A stretch of 64,000 nucleotides of DNA, taken from contig VZRR01006730.1 of assembly GCA_013398015.1 (NCBI GenBank), positions 1,541,933 through 1,605,932 of the forward strand, written 5' to 3'. The DNA is from Oreocharis arfaki. Lineage: Eukaryota > Chordata > Aves > Passeriformes > Paramythiidae. A model generated the notes under the pieces. The model was not told the DNA's origin. It did no database searches and saw only the letters and a program-made list of their open reading frames with translations. A program made the translations under genes and the position numbers. This document shows, one piece after another, positions 39,901 through 49,900 of the stretch; position 1 is the first letter of the stretch; each line of letters starts with the position of its first letter.

Positions 39901-42900
39901 CTCACTGAGATGTCCAGCAGTAAGCAGAGTCAATGCCCAGATGCCCTCCTTTGCTCCCAAGCCCAGCAGTAAAGGGGTCCCTAATAGAAGGCTAAGGAAT
40001 AGTGAGTATATCCCAATCCTAGGGAGCAGCTTCTCTGAACTGACTCACAGTGTTTTTCTCAGAAGGGAAATTGGGAAAACTGGTAGTTTGGAGAGAGTTA
40101 TGATAGAAACTAACTCTGATGTAAGATTTGAGTTCTGAAAATAGTAATGTCACGCTGCTACTTACGGGCCATAGTGCATTACTGAGGAATAGTCGTATGG
40201 AAGACCCAGGTTATTGGAGTTTTCAAATTTCTTGAAGTCTGGTCTGTCAGCTGTAATATATGATATTGTACTTAGAGTATGCTTCCTACCTGCTCCCTTC
40301 AGGGAAGAAGGGAGAGCTAGGAGCAGTAGGATGTGTCTACACCACTTTCTACATTGAGGAGTTCAAAGTACCTACCAGGACTGATGTACTCCCACATGAT
40401 CTTTACGTGTTTATCTCTGTCACTTCGAGAGTGTTCATGCAAAAAGCCCAGAGCATGCTCTAGTTCATGTTGAATTACTCCTTTCCACATGCAGCCTCCT
40501 TTCATCACAGAGACAGTCTGCCCACCTCCTACTCTCCCATAGTTGGACCAGCAGCTGAGAGAGGCATTGAACAACAACAGAAGACTCATGGGATTTTTAC
40601 TGGCAGGCAGGCAGAGAGGCAGAACAGAGAATCTTGCTTCACACACCTCTCGTGGGAGCGGAAGTATTCCTCCCTCTCCACTGTGATAGTCAGAGTATAC
40701 AGAGGTAAAAGTGACCATGGCATATAAAAGAACAAAGAGTATGATCATTGCTAAATCTTCCTGGAAGACTTTCATTGGCAGAGAGGCTCCTGAATTCTGA
40801 CTTTACCATGACTTTAACTCCCTTGAAATAACTTTTTTTTTTTTTTTTTCAAAATGCTAAACACTGTATCAGAGATAGCACTTTCAAGCTAACAAGTGTT
40901 GAACAATTTCCTCATAGGCTCTAATTCTGACCTGGATAGACAACAGTGTGATTCAAAGAACTGTTTATTCCATAAGTTAAAATCAGTTTACTTGTGTAAA
41001 TTAGGACCTACAGTAATCAAGGTATGTTCTGCTCAAGTATGCATTATACCACACAGAAAGCATGAGTTTAGATATTCTTTCCACCTCAATGATGCTTTTC
41101 CATGATTGGCATTACAATGAGTTTCTGATGTCCCTAATGAGCCCTTGCACTAATAAGGTATCCAAGGAGGATACCTTGGCATTGTGATAAGATAAAAGCC
41201 CCTCTGAGGTCACACAGAATCAGTGTAGGAAAGGAGTGAAAAACAGTGTAGAAATAACTTGTTAATTTATCATTCAACTCACCCATCGGCAGATCTAATA
41301 CTGAGGTAGTCACGTTCTGTCTTGCGCTTCACAAAATTAATACAAGTAAGTGCTTCAAATTCTGCCATGGCATCATGAATCCCTTTTATATGGTTCTCCT
41401 CTGGGGAAGAAAGGGTTAATTTTAGGGGTCACAAGAGGACATTAGCAGATGCCATTAAAATCTTACATGTTCTCAAAAACAGGGCAAATGAGGGACAGAA
41501 ACATTAGCCTAGGTTCTTTCTTGTTTTTTGCTCAGTACTGAATTTTTTTTAAGACTTTAACAACCTGGCATAAGATCCCCTTTATCCAGATATTTGTCCA
41601 AATGTATTCAGGTGCTTTTTTTTTCAACTTAATTGTAGTGGTGATTTTTGATATATCTTCTTATCGGACACTTGGAGACAACTACAGGAAGGTGTTTTGC
41701 TGATGAAAAGCAGACCATTGAAGCCCCACTGTAATAGGCATGAACTCCATAAAGGCAGGTATTCTGGCAGACACCATTAGAGGGAATGGTTATTGTTTTC
41801 TCCAAGAGACTGGTCCCAAAACATTATGGATGCAAAACTTCTCTATGAAATTCGATCTTTGTTTGGTTCAGGTCCTTGTAACTTAAAATTTATCTGTGCT
41901 CGCACAGCACAAGTAAAACCTTAGAACTGATTTATTCAACTGTTTGTGTGCTCACTAGATGTAAGTTTTGCTCTGAAGTGTATTGGATAAAATCCATTAA
42001 AAAAACCTTGAAATTTAAACCCACCATAAGTCGGATCCAACACATAGGGAATACGAACAGTCCCATCACTGGATGGGGGCCAGTTGCAATGGCGACAATT
42101 GATGGCACTGCGACTCCTCCGTGGAACTATGTCACCTTCCTGCAGGAACTGGGAGCTGTCTGGTGAGAGAGAAAGGGTGGAAACATCTGAGCTGTAGATT
42201 GTTGAACACTTGCTAAGCACACTTGGAAAAGCAAGCAGTTGCAAGGGTAAGAATGATGTTTTACTCTGGTACGATTTAATCATCCACCATGTGACATTGA
42301 ACAAATGGCATCAAATATATCCCCAGAAAGGTGCTGGGCAAAAGCAGGAGGTGCCAATAAGGAAACCCAAGAAGGTGGGCAAACCGAAAAGAAGATTGTT
42401 GTTGGGAGAAAACTGCAGGAATATTTGGTGTCTCTTGGTACAGGCTACTTTACTTCAAATAAAGCTACTTGAATGACTCTTGGAGGAGAAAATGTAAGAA
42501 AGACAAGCTGATAGACCAGGGAATTTTTGGAAGGATCAGAGAAGAGGAAGTCTTGAGCAGGGAGCATGGAACTGACTGCAGCTTATCTAGGAGTCTGTAC
42601 TGCAAAGCCATATGATGGCTGAATGCAAGTGATGCCTCATTCAAGAAAAAGGCGGTTAAATAACAAAGCATCCAATTATCCACGTTTTCTCTTTATGTCC
42701 AAGGCATCAGAAAGATGCTGCAAGCTAAAGCTGAAGAAACTGTCTGAATAGTTTTCAGTTGTCTCCACACTAGGGAGTACTGACACAATAGTTTTGAGAC
42801 GCTATCAGGCTTCAGCAGACCACACAGTAATCCCAGAGGTATCTCTTATGTGGTGGCGTGTAAGGTGGGAACAACATTTGCACAGATTGTGGCAAGGCAT

Positions 42901-45900
42901 TGTACCTCCCACATCGGCCCCAAAAAGCAACACAGACAGACCCCTTATAGACAGGGATTTGGTGGCATTACCTTTGTTAACTTTCAGAATTTTGTTAAAA
43001 ATATCTTCGTCCTCCTCATCAGTCTCTGTAGGCAAAGGAGATTCTGTGCAGAAATACAAGAGTATCACTTTCTCATTCCCAGGGAAAAGATGAGTCCTGA
43101 CTTTTAATCTGACGACACAGGATTTTTCCAGCAATGCATGTAAAACTCACAGAGCCTATTTAGGGACTGGAAGGATGTTCACTCATGTAGATGTTTGTTC
43201 AGTGACACAATCTTGAGAATCTCCCAGCTGTGGTTATTTTGGCATTAATCCAGTCCCAAGAGCCTTTCTCCTTCAATTATTTCATTCCCTCCCTTTTCTT
43301 TCCCCTACCCACCATATTTTAAGGCCTCAGGTAGCACAGTTTTACTTCTTTATGAACAACTCACACTCAAATCCCCAATATAAGATACCAGAAACAAAAA
43401 TGGACGGAGAGCAGTCCTGCTACTTTATATTGGACACGATGGCTTCTTGAAAAATCCTTGAAACCAATGAAACTGGAACTGTGTTCCTGTTCCATGGGTC
43501 AGACTGATGTCCCCAGCTAAGCCAAGCATCAGTGACTCTTAGGCCTTGCTAGCAAAATCAGCCAACTCTGCGCATTTTGCAACAAGTCTTAACATCAATA
43601 AAAAGCAGAAACACATGACCTCTGTGCTTCTTCTAACCTCTGGAAGTGACTTAATTCAGGACATCACTTAAGCAGAGCTATTTTTAGCGTAAGTAGCAGC
43701 CGAGGTGTTTAGCAAGGCCAAGCAATTAGCCAAAACCAAGAGACTTTGCTTTGCATGAAACAATGTGGTGAGTGCATTCATTTAAAATTCCTCATAAAGG
43801 TTAATTTGTGTTAAGCACGTGCTATTTTCAGGAGTAAATGAGTAGATAACAATCAGTATATCCTTTCAAATATGTATTTGTAGATGGAGTAATACATACC
43901 ATATATATCCTCTTGTGTAGTAACCTGCAAGAATAATGTATTATCTCACAATTTGTAATATAACATTAAATTAAATAGTATAACATATAAATTATCAGCA
44001 GCATCCAGGCTACCACTGGAAGTACCTTTCACCAATGCAGCTTTTATATACTTTGCAATTTGTAAAGAAGTACCACAGGGTGGTAGATATTCTTCTTTGG
44101 TACCTTGTAGGGATATCGTAAAGGGAAATGCAGTGTGAAGTGTGGAATAAGTTTCAGATACACTGATGCTCTGTTGAGCAGAGAAGATTTTGCTGCACAG
44201 GTGTAGATACAGGTGGAGTATAAGAGTCCTGACCTTCCTTTCCACAGTGTTGAACCCCAAAGTGATCAGAAGAGCTGAATTAGCTTTCCTTACCTCGGTA
44301 GGTTCTGTTGCTGGAAAAAAAAAAAGGGAAAAAAAAAAAAAGACAAGCAAAAAGGACAAATTAGATTCTGAATGCAACTTCACAGTGTTCAACAGCATGG
44401 ATCTCCTCAGCCGTGGGAATGCCTTTGGCAGATCCCTTTGCATGGAGGGGAATGGAACGCACTAGCTGATGCACAGGCACAGAAATTAAAAAGATATTTA
44501 GTCAAACAGCTATGAAAATTCCTAGTGGATTGCGCTGAGAAACAGAATCCTGGTCATTTACCATCTAAGAATCAGCAAAGCCTTTTATCAGCTTCAGTGT
44601 GGAACATTACAAAAGAAACCAGTGACAAAAAAATGCTTTGTTGCAGGCTAACCAGCTCAACAATATCCTCTGTTTTCACAGTGTCAAAGAATAACATTAT
44701 AACATGGGATGGAGGCTATAATTTAACATGAGGAAAATAATATCAGCTTGGCACCATTCTGAGTCCTAAGATGCCTTTCTACTGTGATGCCTCCTTATTT
44801 TTACCAAATATCAGATTCTAGATACAAACCAGATGTGAAAATCTGACCTGATGTATACATTTCTATCTTAATTTTTATAATATCAAAAAAGTTTAAAAAT
44901 TGGAAGGACCTCCAGAGGTCATCAGTTTGTCTGCTTTCCCTAAGGCAGAAATAGTTTTATCTATATTATTCCTGACCACAGTTTGTTTGACCTGTTCTTA
45001 AAGTATGATGGATATGTTGCAAGCCTATCTGGCAATCTCTTCCAGCTTCCTAACAATTGCAATCTTCCTTGTCAAAGCATGAAACAATTTTGGTTTTCCT
45101 ATTCAACACTGAAATATGGAGCATTCATGGAAGCAGTTATTATCTCCAAGCCCATCTGGGCCCCAATTTTTGACCATAATTTTTTTCAATAAAAGATATG
45201 CCAAGGTCTATCACACCTTGCAGCACCTCTTCACAATTATTGCTCAAACGTACTGAGGGGGTGTCTTCCTTTCCAGACTCTGTCTAGCACCCACAACAGA
45301 ATTGCTTTTATTGAGCCAAAAATACTTCAGTCTGTGTTTTCAGACTGTTACTTCAGTTACATGGAAATGGAAGTCCACTGTAATGATGGTGGTTTATTAT
45401 AGAAAAGTTCAGTCAGTTCCCACCAGCGGCATCGGAGAGATCCGTGCCACCTAAAAACATTCTGCAGGGAAGCACATTTTTGAGATGGGTTCACCAGATT
45501 CAGAATTTATGCACCCAAGAGGCACTAGATTAATTGAGTAGTTGAAGTCAGGGGAAATAAGGCTCCAGATTCCTAGGCAGATAAATCCTGCAACTTCTTT
45601 TTAAAACCCAAATGAGACACCAGAGAAGGCATCTGCCGTCTCCTTGATGAAATGAACATCTGGTGTGATAGGGCTTTCAAAATTATACATCTCACATTTT
45701 CTCTTCACTGTAAATACTGAAAGATGTCTCAAAAGGTACAAAAACCAGTAACAATGATAAATTAAAACTCATTGTATGCATTTGTCCCAATAAACTGGCA
45801 ACTTTGAGTCTGAGCAACTAAATATCTCAAACTTGAGCAAGCGTGTCCCTTGGCCCCTTCTAAATACACTGAGCAGTAATTTTACAGCATCCCTTTTTTC

Positions 45901-46853
45901 CATGCCATAAACAACATTTCAAAAGAAGAATTCGTCAATTTTCTTCTGTCACTTGCTCTATGTCAAGCAAATTTTTCCAAGGTGTCTTCTTCATAGACAT
46001 ATCACACCCAGCCTGTAAGTTTCTTGCTGTAGTTAAAGTCTGCCTACACCTTTCTTTCCATTGACCTCTGAAGGTCTGCAATTATCTCCTCGTATTTTGC
46101 AAGTTAACAAAAGCTACTCAGCTAAGCCTGTTCCAAAGCAGAACAAAACAAAGCTTTCTTTGATGCCTGACATCCCTTTCTCTTACAGCTGCACCGAGGT
46201 AGGCAAGTAGGCAAATGATTAGCAGTCTTATTATAACATTCAACCTAATGAAAAGGTATCAAGATGTCTAATTAAAATTTTATTTTCAAGCCTGTGAAAG
46301 CACATCTGAATTAACCTAATAAACCATACCCCAAAAGTCTGCGTAAAGCACATCTTTGTGAAAACACATCTGCACTCAGCTCAATAACAAGTTATGAAAC
46401 ATAGCCTTATTCAAAAGGCCTGTGTCAGTGATTTCATATGCTCTAAAAACAAGTAAAAACCAAGTATGTAATAAACAGTTAAGAAATAACAGTTGTTTTT
46501 AAAATACAGTATAAATCCTACTTACTTGTTGTGCTGTTTTCATAGCTCTCCTGCAAAACCAACAGGTAAAACGCATTAATCTTCCATAGCTGACAAATGC
46601 AGCAACAATAGCATCAAAACAAGGATGAAGAGAGGAACTAAATTATTAGATTGCCTTTATTTATTATTATATTACTAATATTTTCTTGTAGGAAATTTAC
46701 CAAAGTGGGCCTTCACAGCTTCAGTCCAGGAAGAACAGATCAGCTAGAAGACGGAGCACAACTGTATGGAGCTGCTCTCACCTGAATAGGGAAGCCCAGA
46801 GTAGCGTGAAGCAGAAATGCAGCAAAGACCAGGAACCTCTGGAGATCCATCAT
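36882..46853 (-). CDS. Secreted astacin-family (M12A) zinc metalloprotease with one CUB domain, hatching-enzyme/CAM-1-like
   Basis: Thirteen exons join in frame on the minus strand: 46853-46782, 46550-46526, 44310-44294, 43924-43900, 43043-42972, 42159-42025, 41400-41283, 40554-40376, 40250-40166, 39769-39642, 38660-38545, 38124-37899 and 36916-36882. All junctions are GT-AG and phases agree (1233 nt, 410 residues). Residues 1-20 form a signal peptide. An acidic propeptide follows, with QEGDIV (Asp80, the Asp-switch zinc ligand of latent astacins). A basic RRSR before SAINC (about residue 88) marks the likely activation site. The catalytic domain has HELEHALGFLHEH (His184, Glu185, His188, His194) and the Met-turn SVMHY (Met239, Tyr241). 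Residues about 288-400 are one four-cysteine CUB domain. Astacins of this type cleave egg envelopes or extracellular matrix; hatching enzymes and quail CAM-1 are the nearest types I know. Ovastacin (ASTL) lacks this CUB, so I give no symbol. Substrate is inferred only. Confidence 0.95.
37899..38124 (-). CDS. Astacin gene exon 12: second half of CUB domain
   Basis: It encodes the rest of the CUB domain, with GCQGDYVKVYDG (third Cys and acidic residues of the calcium site), KTCGSKIP (fourth Cys) and the closing GFQATFTSG. Acceptor TTCCCTTCCAG, donor GTAAGT. Xenopus UVS.2 has two CUBs; here the domain is followed directly by the terminal exon. Confidence 0.95.
38545..38660 (-). CDS. Astacin gene exon 11: first half of CUB domain
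   Basis: It encodes CSTILDGPSGSLRSANYPRN, then YSDNTNCVWLLRTRSRK. GSLRSANYPRNY and the Cys-Val-Trp strand are typical CUB elements, with the first two of four CUB cysteines. NYS is a possible glycosylation site. It ends in phase 0. Confidence 0.95.
39642..39769 (-). CDS. Astacin gene exon 10: C-terminal part of protease domain
   Basis: It encodes YTFTNTTGKATIVPIPDG, then IGQRQGMSNLDVVKINKLYN and a Cys. The IGQRxGMSxLDVxKINxLYxC block closes the astacin domain. NTT is an N-glycosylation sequon. Acceptor TTTTTTCAG, donor GTAAGT. Confidence 0.96.
40166..40250 (-). CDS. Astacin gene exon 9: Met-turn
   Basis: It encodes ADRPDFKKFENSNNLGLPYD then YSSVMHYG. SVMHY is the metzincin Met-turn (Met239), and Tyr241 is the fifth zinc ligand in astacins. 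Acceptor ATATTACAG, donor GTAAGT. Confidence 0.96.
40376..40554 (-). CDS. Astacin gene exon 8: zinc-binding active site
   Basis: It holds the extended zinc signature HELEHALGFLHEHSRSDRD with His184, His188 and His194 as ligands and Glu185 as general base. It is preceded by GGCMWKGVIQ, which includes the family disulfide Cys. It ends VKIMWEYISPG. All catalytic residues are intact, so the enzyme should be active. Confidence 0.97.
40829..40850. repeat. Poly-T tract in astacin intron 7
   Basis: A run of about 19 T residues lies between exons 8 and 7 of the minus-strand gene. It reads as poly-A on the transcribed strand and is a simple repeat. Confidence 0.8.
41283..41400 (-). CDS. Astacin gene exon 7: N-terminal half of protease domain
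   Basis: It encodes ENHIKGIHDAMAEFEALTC then INFVKRKTERDYLSIRSAD. The AMxxFExLTCIxFV helix and the DYLSI strand are conserved in astacins, and the Cys pairs with one near the domain C-terminus in family structures. Donor GTGAGT; leaves in phase 2. Confidence 0.95.
42025..42159 (-). CDS. Astacin gene exon 6: Asp switch, activation site, start of protease domain
   Basis: It carries FLQEGDIV (Asp80, the latency switch), the basic site PRRSR and the mature start SAINCRHCNWPP, then SSDGTVRIPYVLDPTY. The SAINC and VRIPYVL blocks are hallmarks of hatching-enzyme astacins. The usual FEGDI is FLQEGDI here. Acceptor CTCACCAG, donor GTGGGT. Confidence 0.95.
42972..43043 (-). CDS. Astacin gene exon 5: acidic propeptide segment
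   Basis: It encodes residues 47-71, including the acidic run TETDEEDED followed by IFNKILKVNK, a short amphipathic segment of the kind found in astacin propeptides. Acceptor TTTCTGCACAG, donor GTAATG. Enters and leaves in phase 1. Confidence 0.9.
43900..43924 (-). CDS. Astacin gene exon 4 (25-nt microexon, propeptide)
   Basis: The acceptor is TTCTTGCAG and the donor GTATGT. It encodes VTTQEDIY plus one base. It has the same length and exit phase as exon 2. Confidence 0.75.
44294..44310 (-). CDS. Astacin gene exon 3 (17-nt microexon, propeptide)
   Basis: A long T-rich tract ending CCAG precedes it and GTAAGG follows. With the carried base it reads T-T-E-P-T-E and restores phase 0. At 17 nt it is among the smallest exons one would expect to be spliced constitutively. 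Skipping it would shift the frame unless exon 2 or 4 were also altered. Confidence 0.7.
44885..45340 (-). mobile_element. Ancient CR1-like LINE fragment inside astacin intron 2
   Basis: On the plus strand the block starts with a form of ttggaaggacctccagaggt, then ctaaggcagaaatag, then a segment like gaccacagtttgtttgacct and gttcttaaagtatgatgg, which follow the order of CR1 3' consensus landmarks in reverse complement. Divergence is high. The right-hand end is approximate. It lies between exons 3 and 2 and shares orientation with the host gene. Confidence 0.6.
46526..46550 (-). CDS. Astacin gene exon 2 (25-nt microexon, propeptide)
   Basis: The acceptor is TTTTGCAG and the donor GTAAGT. It encodes ESYENSTT plus one base, and contains an N-glycosylation sequon (NST). 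It is accepted because it links exon 1 to exon 3 in frame with consensus junctions, but so short an exon should be confirmed by transcript data. Confidence 0.75.
46782..46853 (-). CDS. Astacin gene exon 1: start codon and signal peptide
   Basis: The exon encodes 24 residues, MMDLQRFLVFAAFLLHATLG then FPIQ, a typical cleavable secretion signal with a hydrophobic core (FLVFAAFLL). Two adjacent ATG codons (46853 and 46850) are possible starts; the first is used here. The donor is CAG then GTGAGA. It ends in phase 0. Confidence 0.92.
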
Positions 46854-46913
46854 GCAGGGGGGACAGACCACCAGTGCGAGTGCTTATCTCTGCCCGCCCA
46901 GGAGCCCTGCCGC

Positions 46914-46921
46914 TAGATATA
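46914..46921 (-). promoter_or_regulatory. TATA box of the astacin gene
   Basis: TATATCTA on the minus strand lies about 61 bases upstream of the start codon at 46853. Transcription would begin about 30 bases downstream of it, near 46885, giving a 5' UTR of roughly 30 bases. This supports the choice of exon 1 as the true first coding exon. Confidence 0.6.
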
Positions 46922-46964
46922 CCAGCAGAGCCTGCTCTGCCCGGCCTGAGAAATCCTGCCCCAG

Positions 46965-46969
46965 CCAAT
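46965..46969 (-). promoter_or_regulatory. Inverted CCAAT box of the astacin gene
   Basis: CCAAT on the plus strand (agccaatggg) is an inverted CCAAT box for the minus-strand gene, about 45 bases upstream of the TATA box. This is a common position for NF-Y sites. Confidence 0.5.
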
Positions 46970-46974
46970 GGGAA

Positions 46975-49900
46975 TCTCAGCAGGAAGCAAACTTCTTTTG
47001 CTGCCTCAACAGCCAGTTTAGCCTCTGGGCATCTCCCGGTGCTGCGCTATTGCTGTCACCACGATCTGTAGCATCCCCAGGCCTCCCACGGTCACTCGCG
47101 CTGCTCTCTAGAGCCGGCTCAGCCTCATGCTTGTGCTGCCGTGCACTTCCTCTGCTTCTTGCAGGATCTTTCCTGAAATGTTTAGTTTGACTGTTACCAC
47201 ATAGGAAGCCCAAGTTCCTGGATAGCTTTCCAGAGTACTGGATTGTTAGGCTGTCAGAGGGTTGGTGTCTCTTCTCTTTATGTCACTGAGATTACAGGAG
47301 GCCATGACAGTATTGGGTTGCTTTGGAACATGCAACACATGGCTACTCAGTGAGCTCATGACTGTGTCTTCCCTGAGAAGATACTCTTCATCTTCTCGCT
47401 GTATGGTTCTATAAGTAGAGATTTTTGGTTTTTCCTATGTGTTTCTTGATGTTTCACCACATCAGGACCGTCTCCTGTGTTCCATTATTTCCAGCAGTCT
47501 GACACTTACAGGTGCCCTTACAAGTTTTGTTACCAGCAATCAGAGAGGGAGAAAAGAGAGCAGCAGCACAAGCAGCACTTACTCATTTTGAGAATGATTA
47601 ACAGATTTGCTTTGCTGGAGTGCACTTGTCCAGAAAGGGATGTAGGAAGCAGTGAGCAGATCTAGCTAGAAATGCTTGTAGGAGGCAAACCAAAAACCAC
47701 TGAGCCTCTAATCACAGCAACCTCTTCTCACAGCAAAGCTCTGCTTAGTGAGCCATTTGCTGAAGCTGCTGTAGCTGGGAAAGTGCCTGGTCTCTGATAC
47801 ACTTTTGATTTGTGTCAGAGTGCATTTTCCATGTATGGAAAAGGAAACTGAATTATAAAATGCACTGATTCTGTCTCTAGAACATGCTAGTGCTCAGATA
47901 TCCTCAGAGTAAGTTATAAACCCACTCACACTGTTATTCCTTATTACTGTATTAAATATAATGTTCTAGAAACGTTCCAAGTTGGTGAATGAATCAAGAA
48001 GCAGGAGAAGGCTTTTCATCTATTTGTTTCCAAATCATACCCAGTCAACAGAAGGAGTTACATGGAAATGCAATATGAATTGTGCTGGAGGGGATTATTT
48101 TTTATTTTAGTGATGGAAAGTTCACAGTGCACACTGCTGACTATTTTAAGAAAGTCTGGATTGGCAAAGTCCAGGGATAAACTTTTATCGCCCCCACAGT
48201 GAGGCAGCACAGGGGGATATTACTTTTCCTCTTCTGTCTCTGCACACTGTCTGAAGGAATGTATGCCCTAGGCACAGGCTGGTAAACAGCAGGGTAGCAC
48301 ATAGCCCTTGTGACCATGAAAGAGCATCCAGCAGCCATTGTCAGCGTGCTAATCCCGTTGTGTGTCCTTTGTGCACATAAATGTTCTCAGTAAGCCTTGC
48401 TAAGTGTCCTTTTTTAATATTTGTGTTTCGGAGGCATGAAAATCTTCATTGTGCTGAAGCAAAGCTGTGCAGCTCTGGTCTGCAGTGGGAGAATGGTTCT
48501 CCATGTTTCTCACTCAGCACAAGGACAAAACGAAAGTCCATGATGCCCGATACCTTGACATGTCAAAACCATACCAAAACCACTCTGCAAAATGGAGCTT
48601 GCATATAATCTGCTTCCATTAGAGTTTAGGGTGAAAAAAGGAAAAATCAGACCACTCTCAGGGAAAACCAGTCCAGGAGCAAAAGGAAGGATCAGAAGTA
48701 GTGAGGGTATAAAATAAATTTTAAAAGCAAGTTGGGAAGGTTGATAACCTTAGCATCTTTGTAGAATGTTTTTGGGAAAATACTACTCCTGAATGACTGA
48801 TCAGCTGCATGTGCTCAGAAAAGAGTGAGGGAACTGGGCTGGCAAAAATGATGCAGCACATTTTATCCTAAACATGTGACTATGCTGACATACTAAACAG
48901 TCCATGAAATAGATTGCTGCATGCCATATTTTTCCATAAACTAACAAATAGCGCTGATGGGGGAGATGGCTGTTTGGGATCAAGGATGTGGCTGTAAATG
49001 CTGCAGCTGGCAAAGTACGCAGAACAGAGTGAGGGGGAGTGCTGGCACTCATGGCTCCTGCTAGTTCTGAAGATCTTATCACCTTTGGTTTGTGCCTGGT
49101 ATTTAGATTCAATATTTGGTTATTTTCCAAAGTGTGGTATTCATGGGGGAGGAATTGTCAGGAGACCTGTTTTCATGAGTCAAAAAACCACTCTAATTTA
49201 TTTCAATATTGCAAAAATAGGACATAGTTTTACTAGATATAGTAGAGCTTGTACATCTAGTAGAGAAAGTGCCACAGAAATTGTTTTGAACCTTTGGGAA
49301 CCAAACAAGGACTTCACAAAGAGAAGAGATCTTTGCATGTGTACAAGAAAAGCATGTGAGAAATTTTGCCAGGCCTGAGTTCTCCTGTCAGTGTATCCCA
49401 GTTTCTGGTGGACAGTGGGGACTCCATAGATTTTGAACATGTGAACAATTATTAGCAGATGTCCAAAACCAACAACAAAATGTCAAGAAGTCCTTGGACA
49501 GGGTCATAGACTGCAAGAAGTCATCAGCAAATATAGCACTGCCCCTAAATGACCACTACAAAACTTGGAGTTATGCCTGAGGACATAGGCTGGTTTGCAG
49601 AAATCTGTAGGCATAACCAAGAAAATAATGTACAGACATACTACTTAAAAAAAATATTTTCCCTTCTGTTGATATATGAATTCACTGCAAATACACATAG
49701 TCAAAATCAAAACAGCAGATGTATAAAAGCTACAACACTTCTGTAGAAATCTTTCAAATCTTGCTCAGTCATATGGCATTGAGTCATATGTGTAATGTGG
49801 TTATTCTCTTTGGAATATTTCACTGTAAACAGCTCCCAAAATATAATGTAAACCATCAAGATTTAATTACGGAAAGAATTTGCACTAATTGCTACTAATT

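Noticed and set aside
40317..40775. 152-codon minus-strand frame containing the zinc motif, read as a complete small protein
   Set aside because: Residues beyond 40376 and before 40554 are intronic read-through; the real exon is bounded by consensus splice sites and continues in exons 7 and 9.
43946..44443. 165-codon minus-strand frame overlapping astacin exon 3
   Set aside because: Only the 17-nt segment 44294-44310 joins in frame with GT-AG sites to the protease; the rest reads through intron sequence.
36882..46853. Assignment to ASTL (ovastacin), meprin or BMP1/tolloid
   Set aside because: Human ovastacin has no CUB, meprins have MAM/TRAF domains and tolloids have several CUB and EGF domains. 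The one-CUB layout and SAINC start fit hatching-enzyme/CAM-1 types better.
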